Assembly (NCBI GenBank): GCA_964509205.1
Contig: CAZDVW010000027.1
Location: forward strand, 1-18,433
Reading direction: 5' to 3'
From: Duodenibacillus sp964509205
GTDB taxonomy: Bacteria > Pseudomonadota > Gammaproteobacteria > Burkholderiales > Burkholderiaceae_F
Length of the DNA stretch: 18,433 nt
The notes below the pieces were generated by a model. The model was not told where the DNA came from. It was given only the letters and a program-made list of their open reading frames with translations, and ran no database searches. Numbering within the stretch: the first letter of the stretch is position 1; every line of letters starts with the position of its first letter. This document shows, in pieces, positions 6,294 to 12,924 of the stretch. The position numbers and the translations under genes are program-made.

Positions 6294-6833
6294 ATGACAC
6301 GTTTCCACACTCTGTACCGCGATACCATCGTTCCTGAACTTATTAAAAAGTTCGGATATAAGACGGTCATGCAAGTTCCGCGTATCACGAAGATTACGCT
6401 GAACATGGGCGTCGGTGAGGCGGTTAATGATAAAAAATATGTCGACAACGCTGTTGCCGACATGACGAAGATTGCTGGACAGAAGCCGGCCGTTACAAGA
6501 ACACGTAAAGCGATCGCAAACTTTAAGATCCGTGAAAACATGCCGATTGGGTGCATGGTGACACTGCGCGGTGAGCGCATGTATGACTTTTTGGATCGCC
6601 TTGTCACGATCGCGTTCCCGCGTGTTCGAGATTTCCGTGGCGTTTCCAGCCGTGCATTTGACGGACGCGGAAATTACAACATTGGTCTGAAAGAACAGAT
6701 CATTTTCCCGGAAATCGAGTACGACAAGATTGATGCTCTGCGTGGTATGAACATTTCCATCACGACAACGGCGAAGACTGACGAAGAAGCCAAGGCGCTT
6801 CTCGCGGCATTCCGCTTCCCGTTCCGCAATTGA
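6294..6833 (+). CDS. rplE: 50S ribosomal protein L5
   Basis: The 179-residue protein binds 5S rRNA in the central protuberance with L18 and contacts P-site tRNA. Visible family features are KITLNMGVGEAVNDKK (around residues 33-48), PAVTRTRKAIANFKIRE and the C-terminal GLKEQIIFPEIEYDKID. Length equals E. coli L5. In E. coli the start of rplE is the S8 repressor-binding site on spc mRNA; I did not recognise an equivalent structure here. Confidence 0.98.
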   Translation: MTRFHTLYRDTIVPELIKKFGYKTVMQVPRITKITLNMGVGEAVNDKKYVDNAVADMTKIAGQKPAVTRTRKAIANFKIRENMPIGCMVTLRGERMYDFLDRLVTIAFPRVRDFRGVSSRAFDGRGNYNIGLKEQIIFPEIEYDKIDALRGMNISITTTAKTDEEAKALLAAFRFPFRN

Positions 6834-6849
6834 GAAAAGGTGCATCAAG

Positions 6850-7155
6850 ATGGCAAAGTTATCATTGATTAACCGTGAGCACAAACGCGAGGCTGTTGTA
6901 GCTAAGTTTGCGGCCAAACGTGCCGAACTCAAGGCGATTATCAACGACGCTTCCCGCCCGGTCGAAGAACGGCTCGAAGCTCGGCAGAAACTTCAATCGT
7001 TACCCCGCGACGCAAGTCCGGTTCGGTTGCGCAATCGTTGCGGATTGACAGGACGTCCGCGCGGTACTTTCCGTAAGTTTGGTCTGTCTCGTGGAATGAT
7101 CCGCGATGCGGCCATGCGTGGTGACATTCCCGGCCTGGTTAAGGCTAGCTGGTAA
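6850..7155 (+). CDS. rpsN: 30S ribosomal protein S14, zinc-independent type
   Basis: The 101-residue product is the long form of S14. The C-terminal part LRNRCGLTGRPRGTFRKFGL retains only one cysteine, so the zinc-ribbon found in short S14 proteins is absent; this is the usual proteobacterial type. It binds in the 30S head near S10 and S19. The ribosome site is weak (AAAAGG at 6835-6840). rpsH starts 16 nt downstream. Confidence 0.97.
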   Translation: MAKLSLINREHKREAVVAKFAAKRAELKAIINDASRPVEERLEARQKLQSLPRDASPVRLRNRCGLTGRPRGTFRKFGLSRGMIRDAAMRGDIPGLVKASW

Positions 7156-7171
7156 GCGAGGAGATTACGAA

Positions 7172-7567
7172 ATGAGTATGAGTGATCCGATCGCCGATAT
7201 GCTGACTCGTATCCGCAATGCCCAGAGCGTTGACAAAACTGAAATCGTTATGCCGAGTTCCAAGCTCAAGGTGGCGATTGCTAAGGTTTTGAAGGATGAG
7301 GGTTACATCGAAGGCTATGACGTTCTTGCCAATGAGGGCAAGGCAGAGTTGCATATCGGTTTGAAATACTATGCGGGTCGTCCCGTGATCGAACGCATTG
7401 AACGCGTTTCCCGTCCCGGCCTGCGTATCTACAAGAACCATGATTCGATTCCGAAGGTTATGAATGGCCTTGGTATTGCAATCGTTTCTACGCCCCAGGG
7501 CGTGATGACTGACCGCAAAGCGCGTGCTGCCGGAGTGGGTGGCGAAGTCCTTTGCTACGTCGCATAA
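7172..7567 (+). CDS. rpsH: 30S ribosomal protein S8
   Basis: The 131-residue product begins MSMSDPIADMLTRIRNAQ, a form common in betaproteobacteria, and ends in the expected GVGGEVLCYVA. S8 is a primary 16S rRNA binder (helix 21) and in E. coli the translational repressor of the spc operon. Of two close ATG codons the first (7172) has AGGAG eight bases upstream and is chosen; a longer opening at 7106 lies inside rpsN and is rejected. The length matches the family. Confidence 0.97.
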   Translation: MSMSDPIADMLTRIRNAQSVDKTEIVMPSSKLKVAIAKVLKDEGYIEGYDVLANEGKAELHIGLKYYAGRPVIERIERVSRPGLRIYKNHDSIPKVMNGLGIAIVSTPQGVMTDRKARAAGVGGEVLCYVA

Positions 7568-7582
7568 ACAAGGAGAGAGAAC

Positions 7583-8116
7583 ATGAGTCGTATTGGTAAG
7601 ATTCCTGTTGCCCTTGTTAAAGGCGTTGAAGCAACGATTTCTGAGAACGAAGTGCTTGTTAAAGGTCCGAAGGGAGAGGTGCGGATGCACCGTCTCGCCG
7701 GCGTTAACATTGAGCGCGAAGGCGAAGAAATCAAGTTTGTTCAGAGGGAAGATACGCGAGAAGCAAATGCCAATACTGGCACGATGCGCGCGCTCGTCAA
7801 TGACATGGTCAAGGGCGTTTCCGTCGGTTTCGAGAAGAAGCTTTCTCTCGTCGGCGTTGGCTACCGTGCTCAGGCGCAGGGAGACTCCCTGAATCTGCAA
7901 CTCGGTTTTTCCCATCCTGTTGTGCACAAGATGCCCAAGGGCATTCATTGCGCAACACCGACTCCGACTGAAATTGTTATTAGCGGAGCGGATAAGCAGG
8001 TTGTTGGTCAGACGGCAGCTGTTATCCGTGGATACCGTCCTCCTGAACCCTACAAGGGAAAGGGAATTCGCTATGCCAATGAGCATGTCGTGATCAAAGA
8101 AACTAAGAAGAAATAA
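7583..8116 (+). CDS. rplF: 50S ribosomal protein L6
   Basis: The 177-residue product has the duplicated L6 fold; the first domain opens MSRIGKIPVAL and the second ends with the signature YRPPEPYKGKGIRYANE. L6 sits near the sarcin-ricin loop where translational GTPases bind. Length equals the E. coli protein. The gene is preceded by AAGGAGAG and followed after 17 nt by rplR with a GGGGGA site. Confidence 0.98.
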   Translation: MSRIGKIPVALVKGVEATISENEVLVKGPKGEVRMHRLAGVNIEREGEEIKFVQREDTREANANTGTMRALVNDMVKGVSVGFEKKLSLVGVGYRAQAQGDSLNLQLGFSHPVVHKMPKGIHCATPTPTEIVISGADKQVVGQTAAVIRGYRPPEPYKGKGIRYANEHVVIKETKKK

Positions 8117-8133
8117 GCGGGGGACGTTAGACC

Positions 8134-8502
8134 ATGATTAATAAGAAGCAAAGCCGTCTGCGTCGCGCCGGTGCTACCCGCACCCGTATTAAGTTGCAGA
8201 AGGCTATTCGGTTGTCTGTGCATCGTACAAACCTGCACATCTATGCGAGCATTATCTCCGCCGAAGGAGATCGCGTGCTTGCTTCTGCTTCTACGCTTGA
8301 GGCGGAAGTCCGTGCGAAGCTTGCAGCGGAAGGAAAAACGGGCGGAAACATCGCTGCAGCGAAAATTGTCGGCGAACGTATTGCCCAGAAGGCTAAAGCG
8401 GCAGGAATTGAGTCGTGTGCCTTCGATCGTTCCGGTTATCGTTACCACGGCCGTGTTGCCGCGCTTGCACAAGCGGCGCGAGAAGCCGGTCTCAAGTTCT
8501 AA
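8134..8502 (+). CDS. rplR: 50S ribosomal protein L18
   Basis: The 122-residue product binds 5S rRNA and links it to the central protuberance. It starts with the basic segment MINKKQSRLRRAGATRTRIK and contains RLSVHRTNLHIYASII and the C-terminal DRSGYRYHGRVAALAQAARE, all characteristic. It is slightly longer than E. coli L18 (117), mostly in the middle region. rpsE begins 15 nt after the stop. Confidence 0.97.
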   Translation: MINKKQSRLRRAGATRTRIKLQKAIRLSVHRTNLHIYASIISAEGDRVLASASTLEAEVRAKLAAEGKTGGNIAAAKIVGERIAQKAKAAGIESCAFDRSGYRYHGRVAALAQAAREAGLKF

Positions 8503-8517
8503 AGGGAATCGAGGCTT

Positions 8518-9036
8518 ATGGCTAAGGTTGATAAGAAGAATCCGGTCGAAGAAATCGACGACGGCATTCGCGAAAAAATGATTGCGGTTAACCGCGTCAC
8601 TAAGGTTGTCAAGGGCGGCCGCATTTTGGCTTTCGCTGCGTTGACGGTTGCCGGTGATGGCGACGGTGGCATCGGTATGGGAACCGGCAAGAGCCGTGAA
8701 GTCCCGGCCGCAGTGAGCAAGGCGATGGAGCGTGCTCGCAAGGATATGAAGAAATACCCGCTCAACAACGGAACGTTGCATCACGCTGTTCGCGGACAAC
8801 ATGGAGCAAGCCGCGTCATTCTGATGCCGGCAAGCGAAGGTACTGGCGTGATTGCCGGTGGCCCGATGCGTGCTGTCCTTGAAGCAATGGGTGTGCGTAA
8901 TGTGCTGGCAAAGGCCTATGGATCGACGAATCCCTACAACATGGTTCGTGCGACAATTGACGCTTTGGCTCACCTGAGTTCTCCGGCGGATATTGCTGCT
9001 AAGCGCGGCATGACCGTTGAACAGATCCTTGCGTAG
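8518..9036 (+). CDS. rpsE: 30S ribosomal protein S5
   Basis: The 172-residue product has the N-terminal double-stranded RNA-binding-like domain (AVNRVTKVVKGGRI, then GKSREVPAAVSKAMERAR) and the C-terminal domain with PASEGTGVIAGGPMRAVLE. S5 supports translational fidelity and lies by the mRNA entry; the KVVKGGRI loop is where spectinomycin-resistance changes occur in other species, and it looks unmodified. Within the conserved glycine-rich loop it reads GDGDGGIGMGTGK, where E. coli has Arg, Phe and Tyr at three of the positions. AGGG at 8503-8506 is a distant ribosome site. Confidence 0.97.
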   Translation: MAKVDKKNPVEEIDDGIREKMIAVNRVTKVVKGGRILAFAALTVAGDGDGGIGMGTGKSREVPAAVSKAMERARKDMKKYPLNNGTLHHAVRGQHGASRVILMPASEGTGVIAGGPMRAVLEAMGVRNVLAKAYGSTNPYNMVRATIDALAHLSSPADIAAKRGMTVEQILA

Positions 9037-9057
9037 GTCTTTTTGGGAGTTTTTAAA

Positions 9058-9240
9058 ATGACAGATAAAAAGACCTTGAAGGTTACGCTCGTGAAGAGTC
9101 CGATCGGATGTGGCAAGGAGCACTTGGCTTGTCTTAAGGGACTCGGTCTTAAGAAATTGCATCATTCGCGTGAGCTTGAGGATACGCCGGCCGTGCGTGG
9201 CATGATCACCAAGGTTGCATTCCTCGTTCGCGTCGATTAA
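9058..9240 (+). CDS. rpmD: 50S ribosomal protein L30
   Basis: The 60-residue product shows the L30 pattern VTLVKSPIGCGKEHLACLKGLGL followed by RGMITKVAFLVRV (quoted in part). It has the normal bacterial length. The frame also opens at a TTG (9043), but the ATG at 9058 is chosen: GGGAG at 9046-9050 lies seven bases upstream. A Cys pair (GCGKEHLAC) is present in place of the more usual non-cysteine residues, probably without meaning for zinc binding. Confidence 0.96.
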   Translation: MTDKKTLKVTLVKSPIGCGKEHLACLKGLGLKKLHHSRELEDTPAVRGMITKVAFLVRVD

Positions 9241-9252
9241 GAGGTATTAGAC

Positions 9253-9690
9253 ATGCGTTTGAATACGATTAAGCCCGCAGAGGGCTCAACCAGTCAAGCC
9301 CACCGCGTTGGCCGTGGTGTTGGCTCAGGATGGGGCAAGACGGCTGGTCGCGGACACAAGGGACAGAAGTCGCGTGCGGGTGGTTTCCACAAAGTTGGAT
9401 TTGAAGGCGGACAGATGCCTTTGCATCGTCGTCTCCCCAAGCGCGGATTCTTCTCTCGTTCTCATCAGTTTGTTGAGGAAGTTCGCTTGTCTGAGATTGA
9501 AGCGCTGCCCGTTGACCTGATTGATTTGGACGTTCTGAAGAATGCCAATATCATTTCTCGCAATGCGGAGCAGGCACGTGTGATCCTTTCCGGAAAGCTT
9601 TCTCGTAAAGTGAGCGTGCGCGGTCTCGGCGTCACCAAGGGAGCTAAGGCTGCCATTGAGGCGGTCGGCGGTTCCGTTGCTGAGGTCTAA
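9253..9690 (+). CDS. rplO: 50S ribosomal protein L15
   Basis: The 145-residue product joins late in 50S assembly. The glycine-rich basic N-terminal half has GRGVGSGWGKTAGRGHKGQK and FEGGQMPLHRRLPKRGF, both diagnostic; the C-terminal half holds GVTKGAKAAIEAVGG. Length equals E. coli L15. The gene follows rpmD by 12 nt and precedes secY by 24 nt, the invariant arrangement that co-expresses the translocon with the ribosome. Confidence 0.98.
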   Translation: MRLNTIKPAEGSTSQAHRVGRGVGSGWGKTAGRGHKGQKSRAGGFHKVGFEGGQMPLHRRLPKRGFFSRSHQFVEEVRLSEIEALPVDLIDLDVLKNANIISRNAEQARVILSGKLSRKVSVRGLGVTKGAKAAIEAVGGSVAEV

Positions 9691-9714
9691 CACTAACGCT
9701 TTAGGAAACGAAAC

Positions 9715-11040
9715 GTGGCAAACAGTCCTAAAAGTAAGCCGACAGGTTTGGCAAAATACGGCGATCTTAAAGGTCGTCTGATCTTCCTCCTGCTCGCATT
9801 GGTCGTATACCGCATCGGTGCTCATGTGCCGGTGCCGGGCATCGACCCAGATACTTTGCAGCAGCTCTTTAACGAGCAGCAAGGTGGTATTCTCGGTCTG
9901 TTTAACATGTTCTCTGGCGGAGCGCTCTCTCGATTCTCAGTCTTCGCACTCGGTATCATGCCGTATATTTCTGCGTCAATTATTATGCAGATGCTTTCGT
10001 ATGTGCTGCCGAGTTTGGAGGCTTTGCGTAAAGAGGGCGAATCAGGACGTCGCAAGATCACGCAATACACACGTTATGGAACGTTGCTTTTGGCCGGGTT
10101 CCAATCTGTTGGTATTGCCGTTGCGTTAGAGACGCAACATGGACTTGTTATCGACCCGGGCATGATGTTCCGGTTTACATGCACGGTGAGTCTGGTGACA
10201 GGGACAATGTTCTTGATGTGGCTTGGAGAACAAATCACAGAGCGAGGCTTAGGTAACGGCATTTCGCTGGTCATCTTCGCTGGTATTGTGGCTGGATTCC
10301 CGGCTGCGGCAAGCGGATTATTCCAACTGGTGAGTACCGGTGCCATTAGTCCTTTGTCTGCCATCTTCATTGTTGCGATTGTGATCTTGGTGACAGGATT
10401 CGTGGTGTTTATCGAGCGTGGACAACGACGCATTACCGTGAACTATGCTCGGAGACAGATTGGAAACAAGATGTACGGAGGGCAGGCTTCTTATCTGCCG
10501 CTCAAGATTAATATGGCGAATGTCATTCCTCCGATTTTTGCATCTTCTTTGATCTTGTTCCCGGCTACGCTGGCAGGTTGGTTCACGAGCGGTGATTCCA
10601 CTCGCTGGATTCGTGATTTGGCCGCAGCGCTGAGTCCCGGACAACCGTTGTATACGCTTTTGTATGCCGTCCTGATCATTTTCTTTGCATTCTTTTATAC
10701 GGCGTTGGTTTTCAACCCGAAGGAGACGGCAGAGAATTTGAAGAAAGGAGGAGCGTTTGTTCCTGGTATTCGTCCGGGTGAACAGACGGCTCGTTACATT
10801 GACAAGGTACTGACGCGTCTCACATTAGGAGGGGCTGCGTACTTGACATTTGTGTGTCTTGTTCCTGAGTTTTTGAATCTTCGTTTCAACGTGCCTTTCT
10901 ACTTCGGCGGTACGTCGTTGTTGATTGTTGTCGTCGTCACGATGGATTTTGTGAGTCAGGTGCAGGCCTACATGATGTCGCACCAGTATGAAAATTTGCT
11001 TAAGAAGACAAACTTCAAGGGCTTTGGACCAGGGCTGTAG
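9715..11040 (+). CDS. secY: Preprotein translocase channel subunit SecY
   Basis: The 441-residue inner-membrane protein is full length and has ten predicted membrane segments; the first covers about residues 21-40 and the second the GIMPYISASIIMQML region near 80-94. It forms the protein-conducting channel with SecE and SecG and works with SecA or the ribosome. The conserved cytosolic segment GESGRRKITQYTRYG follows helix 2, and NPKETAENLKKGGAFVPGIRPG lies in a later cytosolic loop. The start is GTG, with TAGGAAA at 9702-9708 upstream; MANSPK is the usual N-terminus in this class. It ends the spc block. Confidence 0.98.
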   Translation: MANSPKSKPTGLAKYGDLKGRLIFLLLALVVYRIGAHVPVPGIDPDTLQQLFNEQQGGILGLFNMFSGGALSRFSVFALGIMPYISASIIMQMLSYVLPSLEALRKEGESGRRKITQYTRYGTLLLAGFQSVGIAVALETQHGLVIDPGMMFRFTCTVSLVTGTMFLMWLGEQITERGLGNGISLVIFAGIVAGFPAAASGLFQLVSTGAISPLSAIFIVAIVILVTGFVVFIERGQRRITVNYARRQIGNKMYGGQASYLPLKINMANVIPPIFASSLILFPATLAGWFTSGDSTRWIRDLAAALSPGQPLYTLLYAVLIIFFAFFYTALVFNPKETAENLKKGGAFVPGIRPGEQTARYIDKVLTRLTLGGAAYLTFVCLVPEFLNLRFNVPFYFGGTSLLIVVVVTMDFVSQVQAYMMSHQYENLLKKTNFKGFGPGL

Positions 11041-11127
11041 GTGAGGTCTGGTCAGAATTTAAAATTTGGATGAAGACGAAAGGACACTGTCTTTGAGTCC
11101 ATCCTTGGTTTCTCCTAGGAGAATTTT
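11041..11127 (+). other. secY-rpmJ spacer lacking infA
   Basis: In many betaproteobacteria infA (initiation factor IF-1) lies between secY and rpmJ. Here only 87 non-coding bases occur and no part of an IF-1 sequence is readable in any frame. The stretch can fold by pairing GGATG (11068-11072) with CATCC (11100-11104) and, inside, AAGAC with GTCTT. It is probably the leader of the alpha block; no convincing promoter was found. Confidence 0.6.
11110..11123 (+). promoter_or_regulatory. Palindrome covering the rpmJ ribosome binding site
   Basis: TTCTCCTAGGAGAA is a perfect 14-bp palindrome whose right half is the AGGAGA ribosome site for rpmJ, five bases before its ATG. In RNA the TTCTC arm can pair with GAGAA around a CUAG loop, hiding the site. 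This suggests translation control of the alpha block at its first gene, though palindromic Shine-Dalgarno regions can also arise by chance. Confidence 0.5.
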
Positions 11128-11241
11128 ATGAAGGTTAACGCTTCAGTTAAGAAAATGTGTCGTAAATGCAGAATTGTTAAGCGCAAAGGCGTTGTGCGCG
11201 TTATCTGCGAAGACCCACGGCACAAGCAACGTCAAGGCTAA
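11128..11241 (+). CDS. rpmJ: 50S ribosomal protein L36, zinc-binding form
   Basis: A 37-codon gene reads MKVNASVKKMCRKCRIVKRK and ends EDPRHKQRQG. Cys11, Cys14, Cys27 and His32 form the zinc-ribbon of the C+ form of L36, the smallest 50S protein, which organises 23S rRNA near the GTPase-associated region. One residue is missing compared with E. coli between the last Cys and the His. The ATG follows AGGAGA with good spacing. It opens the alpha block; rpsM begins 14 nt later. Confidence 0.96.
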   Translation: MKVNASVKKMCRKCRIVKRKGVVRVICEDPRHKQRQG

Positions 11242-11255
11242 AGAGGTAAATAGAT

Positions 11256-11621
11256 ATGGCTCGTATTGCCGGTATTAATATTCCGCCCAACCAGCATGCT
11301 GTTATCGGTTTGACCGCCATTTATGGTATTGGTCGTTCCCGCGCAATGGAGATTCTGGACTCCTGTGGCGTTGAATATTCCAAGAAAGTGAAGGACCTGA
11401 CGGATTCGGAACTCGAGAAGATCCGTGATGCGATTGGGAACTTCAGCGTTGAGGGCGATCTTCGCCGTGAGGTTCAGCTTTCAATCAAGAGACTGATTGA
11501 CCTCGGGACATATCGCGGAATGCGGCATCGCAAGGGATTGCCCGTCCGCGGCCAGCGTACCCGTACGAATGCACGTACTCGCAAGGGGCCGCGTAAGGCC
11601 GGCGTCACGTTGAAGAAGTAA
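11256..11621 (+). CDS. rpsM: 30S ribosomal protein S13
   Basis: The 121-residue product begins MARIAGINIPPNQHAVIGLT and has the helix-hairpin-helix IYGIGRSRA near residues 23-31 and the basic C-terminal tail RGQRTRTNARTRKGPRKAG that reaches P-site tRNA. S13 forms the head part of intersubunit bridges with L5. A GAGG ribosome site lies eight bases upstream. In E. coli the S4 repressor binds a pseudoknot at the start of rpsM; here rpmJ intervenes and the spacing is too short for the same structure. Confidence 0.98.
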   Translation: MARIAGINIPPNQHAVIGLTAIYGIGRSRAMEILDSCGVEYSKKVKDLTDSELEKIRDAIGNFSVEGDLRREVQLSIKRLIDLGTYRGMRHRKGLPVRGQRTRTNARTRKGPRKAGVTLKK

Positions 11622-11640
11622 TTTCTGAGAAGGAAGACTA

Positions 11641-12045
11641 ATGGCTCCCACAAAGCAACAGCAGGCCGCAGTTCGCGGTCGCAAGAAGGTGAAGAAGGTT
11701 GTCACGGAAGGCATCGCCCACGTGCACGCTTCCTTCAATAACACAATCATTACGATTACAGATCGGCAAGGCAACACGGTTGCCGCGTCCTCATCCGGTG
11801 CTCAGGGATTTAAGGGATCTCGTAAGTCCACTCCCTTTGCTGCTCAGGTTGCTGCTGAGAATGCAGGTAAGCAGGCTCTTGAGTACGGTTTGAAGAACGT
11901 GGAAGTTCGTATTCTCGGACCTGGACCTGGTCGTGAATCAAGCGTTCGTGCCTTGAATGCGCTTGGCATTCGTGTCACAAGCATTCAAGATGTGACGCCG
12001 GTTCCCCACAATGGTGTTCGCCCAAGCAAGCGTCGCCGCATGTAA
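11641..12045 (+). CDS. rpsK: 30S ribosomal protein S11
   Basis: The 134-residue product lies on the 30S platform at the mRNA exit, where it contacts the Shine-Dalgarno helix. Hallmarks are HVHASFNNTIITITDRQGN, SRKSTPFAAQVAAE and the C-terminal VTPVPHNGVRPSKRRRM; the HNG asparagine corresponds to the residue forming isoaspartate in E. coli S11. Length is typical for the class. The following gene, rpsD, is separated by an 84-nt structured spacer. Confidence 0.98.
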   Translation: MAPTKQQQAAVRGRKKVKKVVTEGIAHVHASFNNTIITITDRQGNTVAASSSGAQGFKGSRKSTPFAAQVAAENAGKQALEYGLKNVEVRILGPGPGRESSVRALNALGIRVTSIQDVTPVPHNGVRPSKRRRM

Positions 12046-12055
12046 ATTTATTTGT

Positions 12056-12112
12056 ATCCTGTGTTTGTGCACGTATCGAATGTGCAGACTTAATGCGGTT
12101 CGCCCGCAGGAT
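12056..12112 (+). promoter_or_regulatory. Structured leader of rpsD
   Basis: A long-range stem pairs ATCCTG (12056-12061) with CAGGAT (12107-12112), enclosing a compact hairpin TGCGG/CCGCA (12094-12098 with 12104-12108; the two compete for 12107-12108) and a TGCAC/GTGCA pair. The rpsD ribosome site (GAGG, 12117-12120) lies five bases after the outer stem. Mutually exclusive folds next to the start of the S4 gene fit an autoregulatory site, because S4 is the known repressor of this operon in E. coli; that link is inference only. Confidence 0.38.
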
Positions 12113-12129
12113 AGAAGAGGTAACTTAAA

Positions 12130-12756
12130 ATGGCTCGATATCTCGGTCCTAAATTGAAACTCTCCCGTCGCGAGGGTTCTGATCTTAGTCTCAAGAGCGC
12201 TCGTCGCTCCTTTGACAGCAAAGTCAAAAATGTTGAAGTGAAGCCTGGCCAGCACGGCAAGGTTTCCGGTCAACGGCTTTCCGACTATGGCACTCAGTTG
12301 CGCGAAAAGCAGAAGATGAAGCGTACGTATGGTCTTTTAGAGCGCCAGTTCCGTCGCTACTATGCAATCGCTTCCAGCCGCCCCGGCAATACGGGCGAGA
12401 TTCTGTTCAGCCTTCTCGAAAGCCGGCTTGACAATGTTGTTTTCCGCATGGGTTTTGGGTCTACACGTGCGGAAGCGCGCCAACTCGTTTCGCATTGCGC
12501 CATCCTTTTGAATGGAAAGAAGTGCAATATTCCTTCCTGCTTAGTGAAGGCCGGAGACGTTATTTCTGTTCGTGAGTCTGCTCAAAAGCAAGTGCGTATT
12601 ATTGAAGCGCTCGAGTTGGCTTCCCAGAACGGTTTCCCGGCTTGGGTGAGTGTGGACACCAAGAAGATGGAAGGTACCTTTAAGAACGTTCCTGCGCGCG
12701 ATGAGATCGCTCCGGATATCAACGAGTCTCTGGTCGTTGAGTTGTACTCGCGTTAA
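12130..12756 (+). CDS. rpsD: 30S ribosomal protein S4, zinc-free type
   Basis: The 208-residue product starts MARYLGPKLKLSRREGSDL and lacks the N-terminal cysteine cluster of zinc-binding S4 proteins. The KPGQHGK segment, the RTYGLLERQFRRYY helix and the S4 RNA-binding domain (RLDNVVFRMGFGSTRAEARQ, about 100-120) are all present. S4 nucleates 30S assembly on the 16S 5' domain, affects decoding accuracy and in E. coli represses the alpha operon. AAGAGG precedes the ATG. A 168-nt spacer with two hairpins separates it from rpoA. Confidence 0.98.
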   Translation: MARYLGPKLKLSRREGSDLSLKSARRSFDSKVKNVEVKPGQHGKVSGQRLSDYGTQLREKQKMKRTYGLLERQFRRYYAIASSRPGNTGEILFSLLESRLDNVVFRMGFGSTRAEARQLVSHCAILLNGKKCNIPSCLVKAGDVISVRESAQKQVRIIEALELASQNGFPAWVSVDTKKMEGTFKNVPARDEIAPDINESLVVELYSR

Positions 12757-12766
12757 TCTTCCTGAA

Positions 12767-12798
12767 ACTGCGCACTGCCGTTGTGCGGCGTGCGCAGT
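12767..12798 (+). promoter_or_regulatory. First hairpin in the rpsD-rpoA spacer
   Basis: Bases 12767-12775 pair with 12790-12798 (nine pairs, ACTGCGCAC with GTGCGCAGT-type complement), then after one bulged T, 12777-12780 pair with 12786-12789 around a five-base loop. This is a strong G+C-rich stem starting ten bases after the rpsD stop. The following bases (GTTTGGATTTG) are only mildly T-rich, so it is more likely a 3'-end stabiliser or pause site than a clean terminator. Confidence 0.55.
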
Positions 12799-12810
12799 GT
12801 TTGGATTTGT

Positions 12811-12839
12811 GCATCGAGGTTCTTCGGGGGCTTCGATGC
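12811..12839 (+). terminator. Second hairpin in the rpsD-rpoA spacer, terminator-like
   Basis: GCATCGA (12811-12817) pairs with TCGATGC (12833-12839), extended inward by G-U and G-C pairs and probably capped by a C(UUCG)G tetraloop at 12822-12827. It is followed by TGTTTTACTCTTTT (12840-12853). Placed before rpoA, it may reduce read-through from the ribosomal genes and so set alpha subunit levels apart from them. The interrupted T-run suggests partial rather than full termination. Confidence 0.5.
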
Positions 12840-12924
12840 TGTTTTACTCTTTTCCCCGATATTTTCCACTCTCAGCCTTATCGGTGTAACGAGCCGAGGG
12901 TATTGAAAAGGAAATCTGTTATTC

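Noticed and set aside
7145..9165. Long minus-strand frames opposite rpsH to rpmD
   Set aside because: They are antisense shadows of strongly codon-biased ribosomal genes and show no protein family features.
11041..11127. Decayed infA pseudogene
   Set aside because: Only 87 bases are available and no frame shows any IF-1-like stretch, so there is nothing to call a pseudogene.
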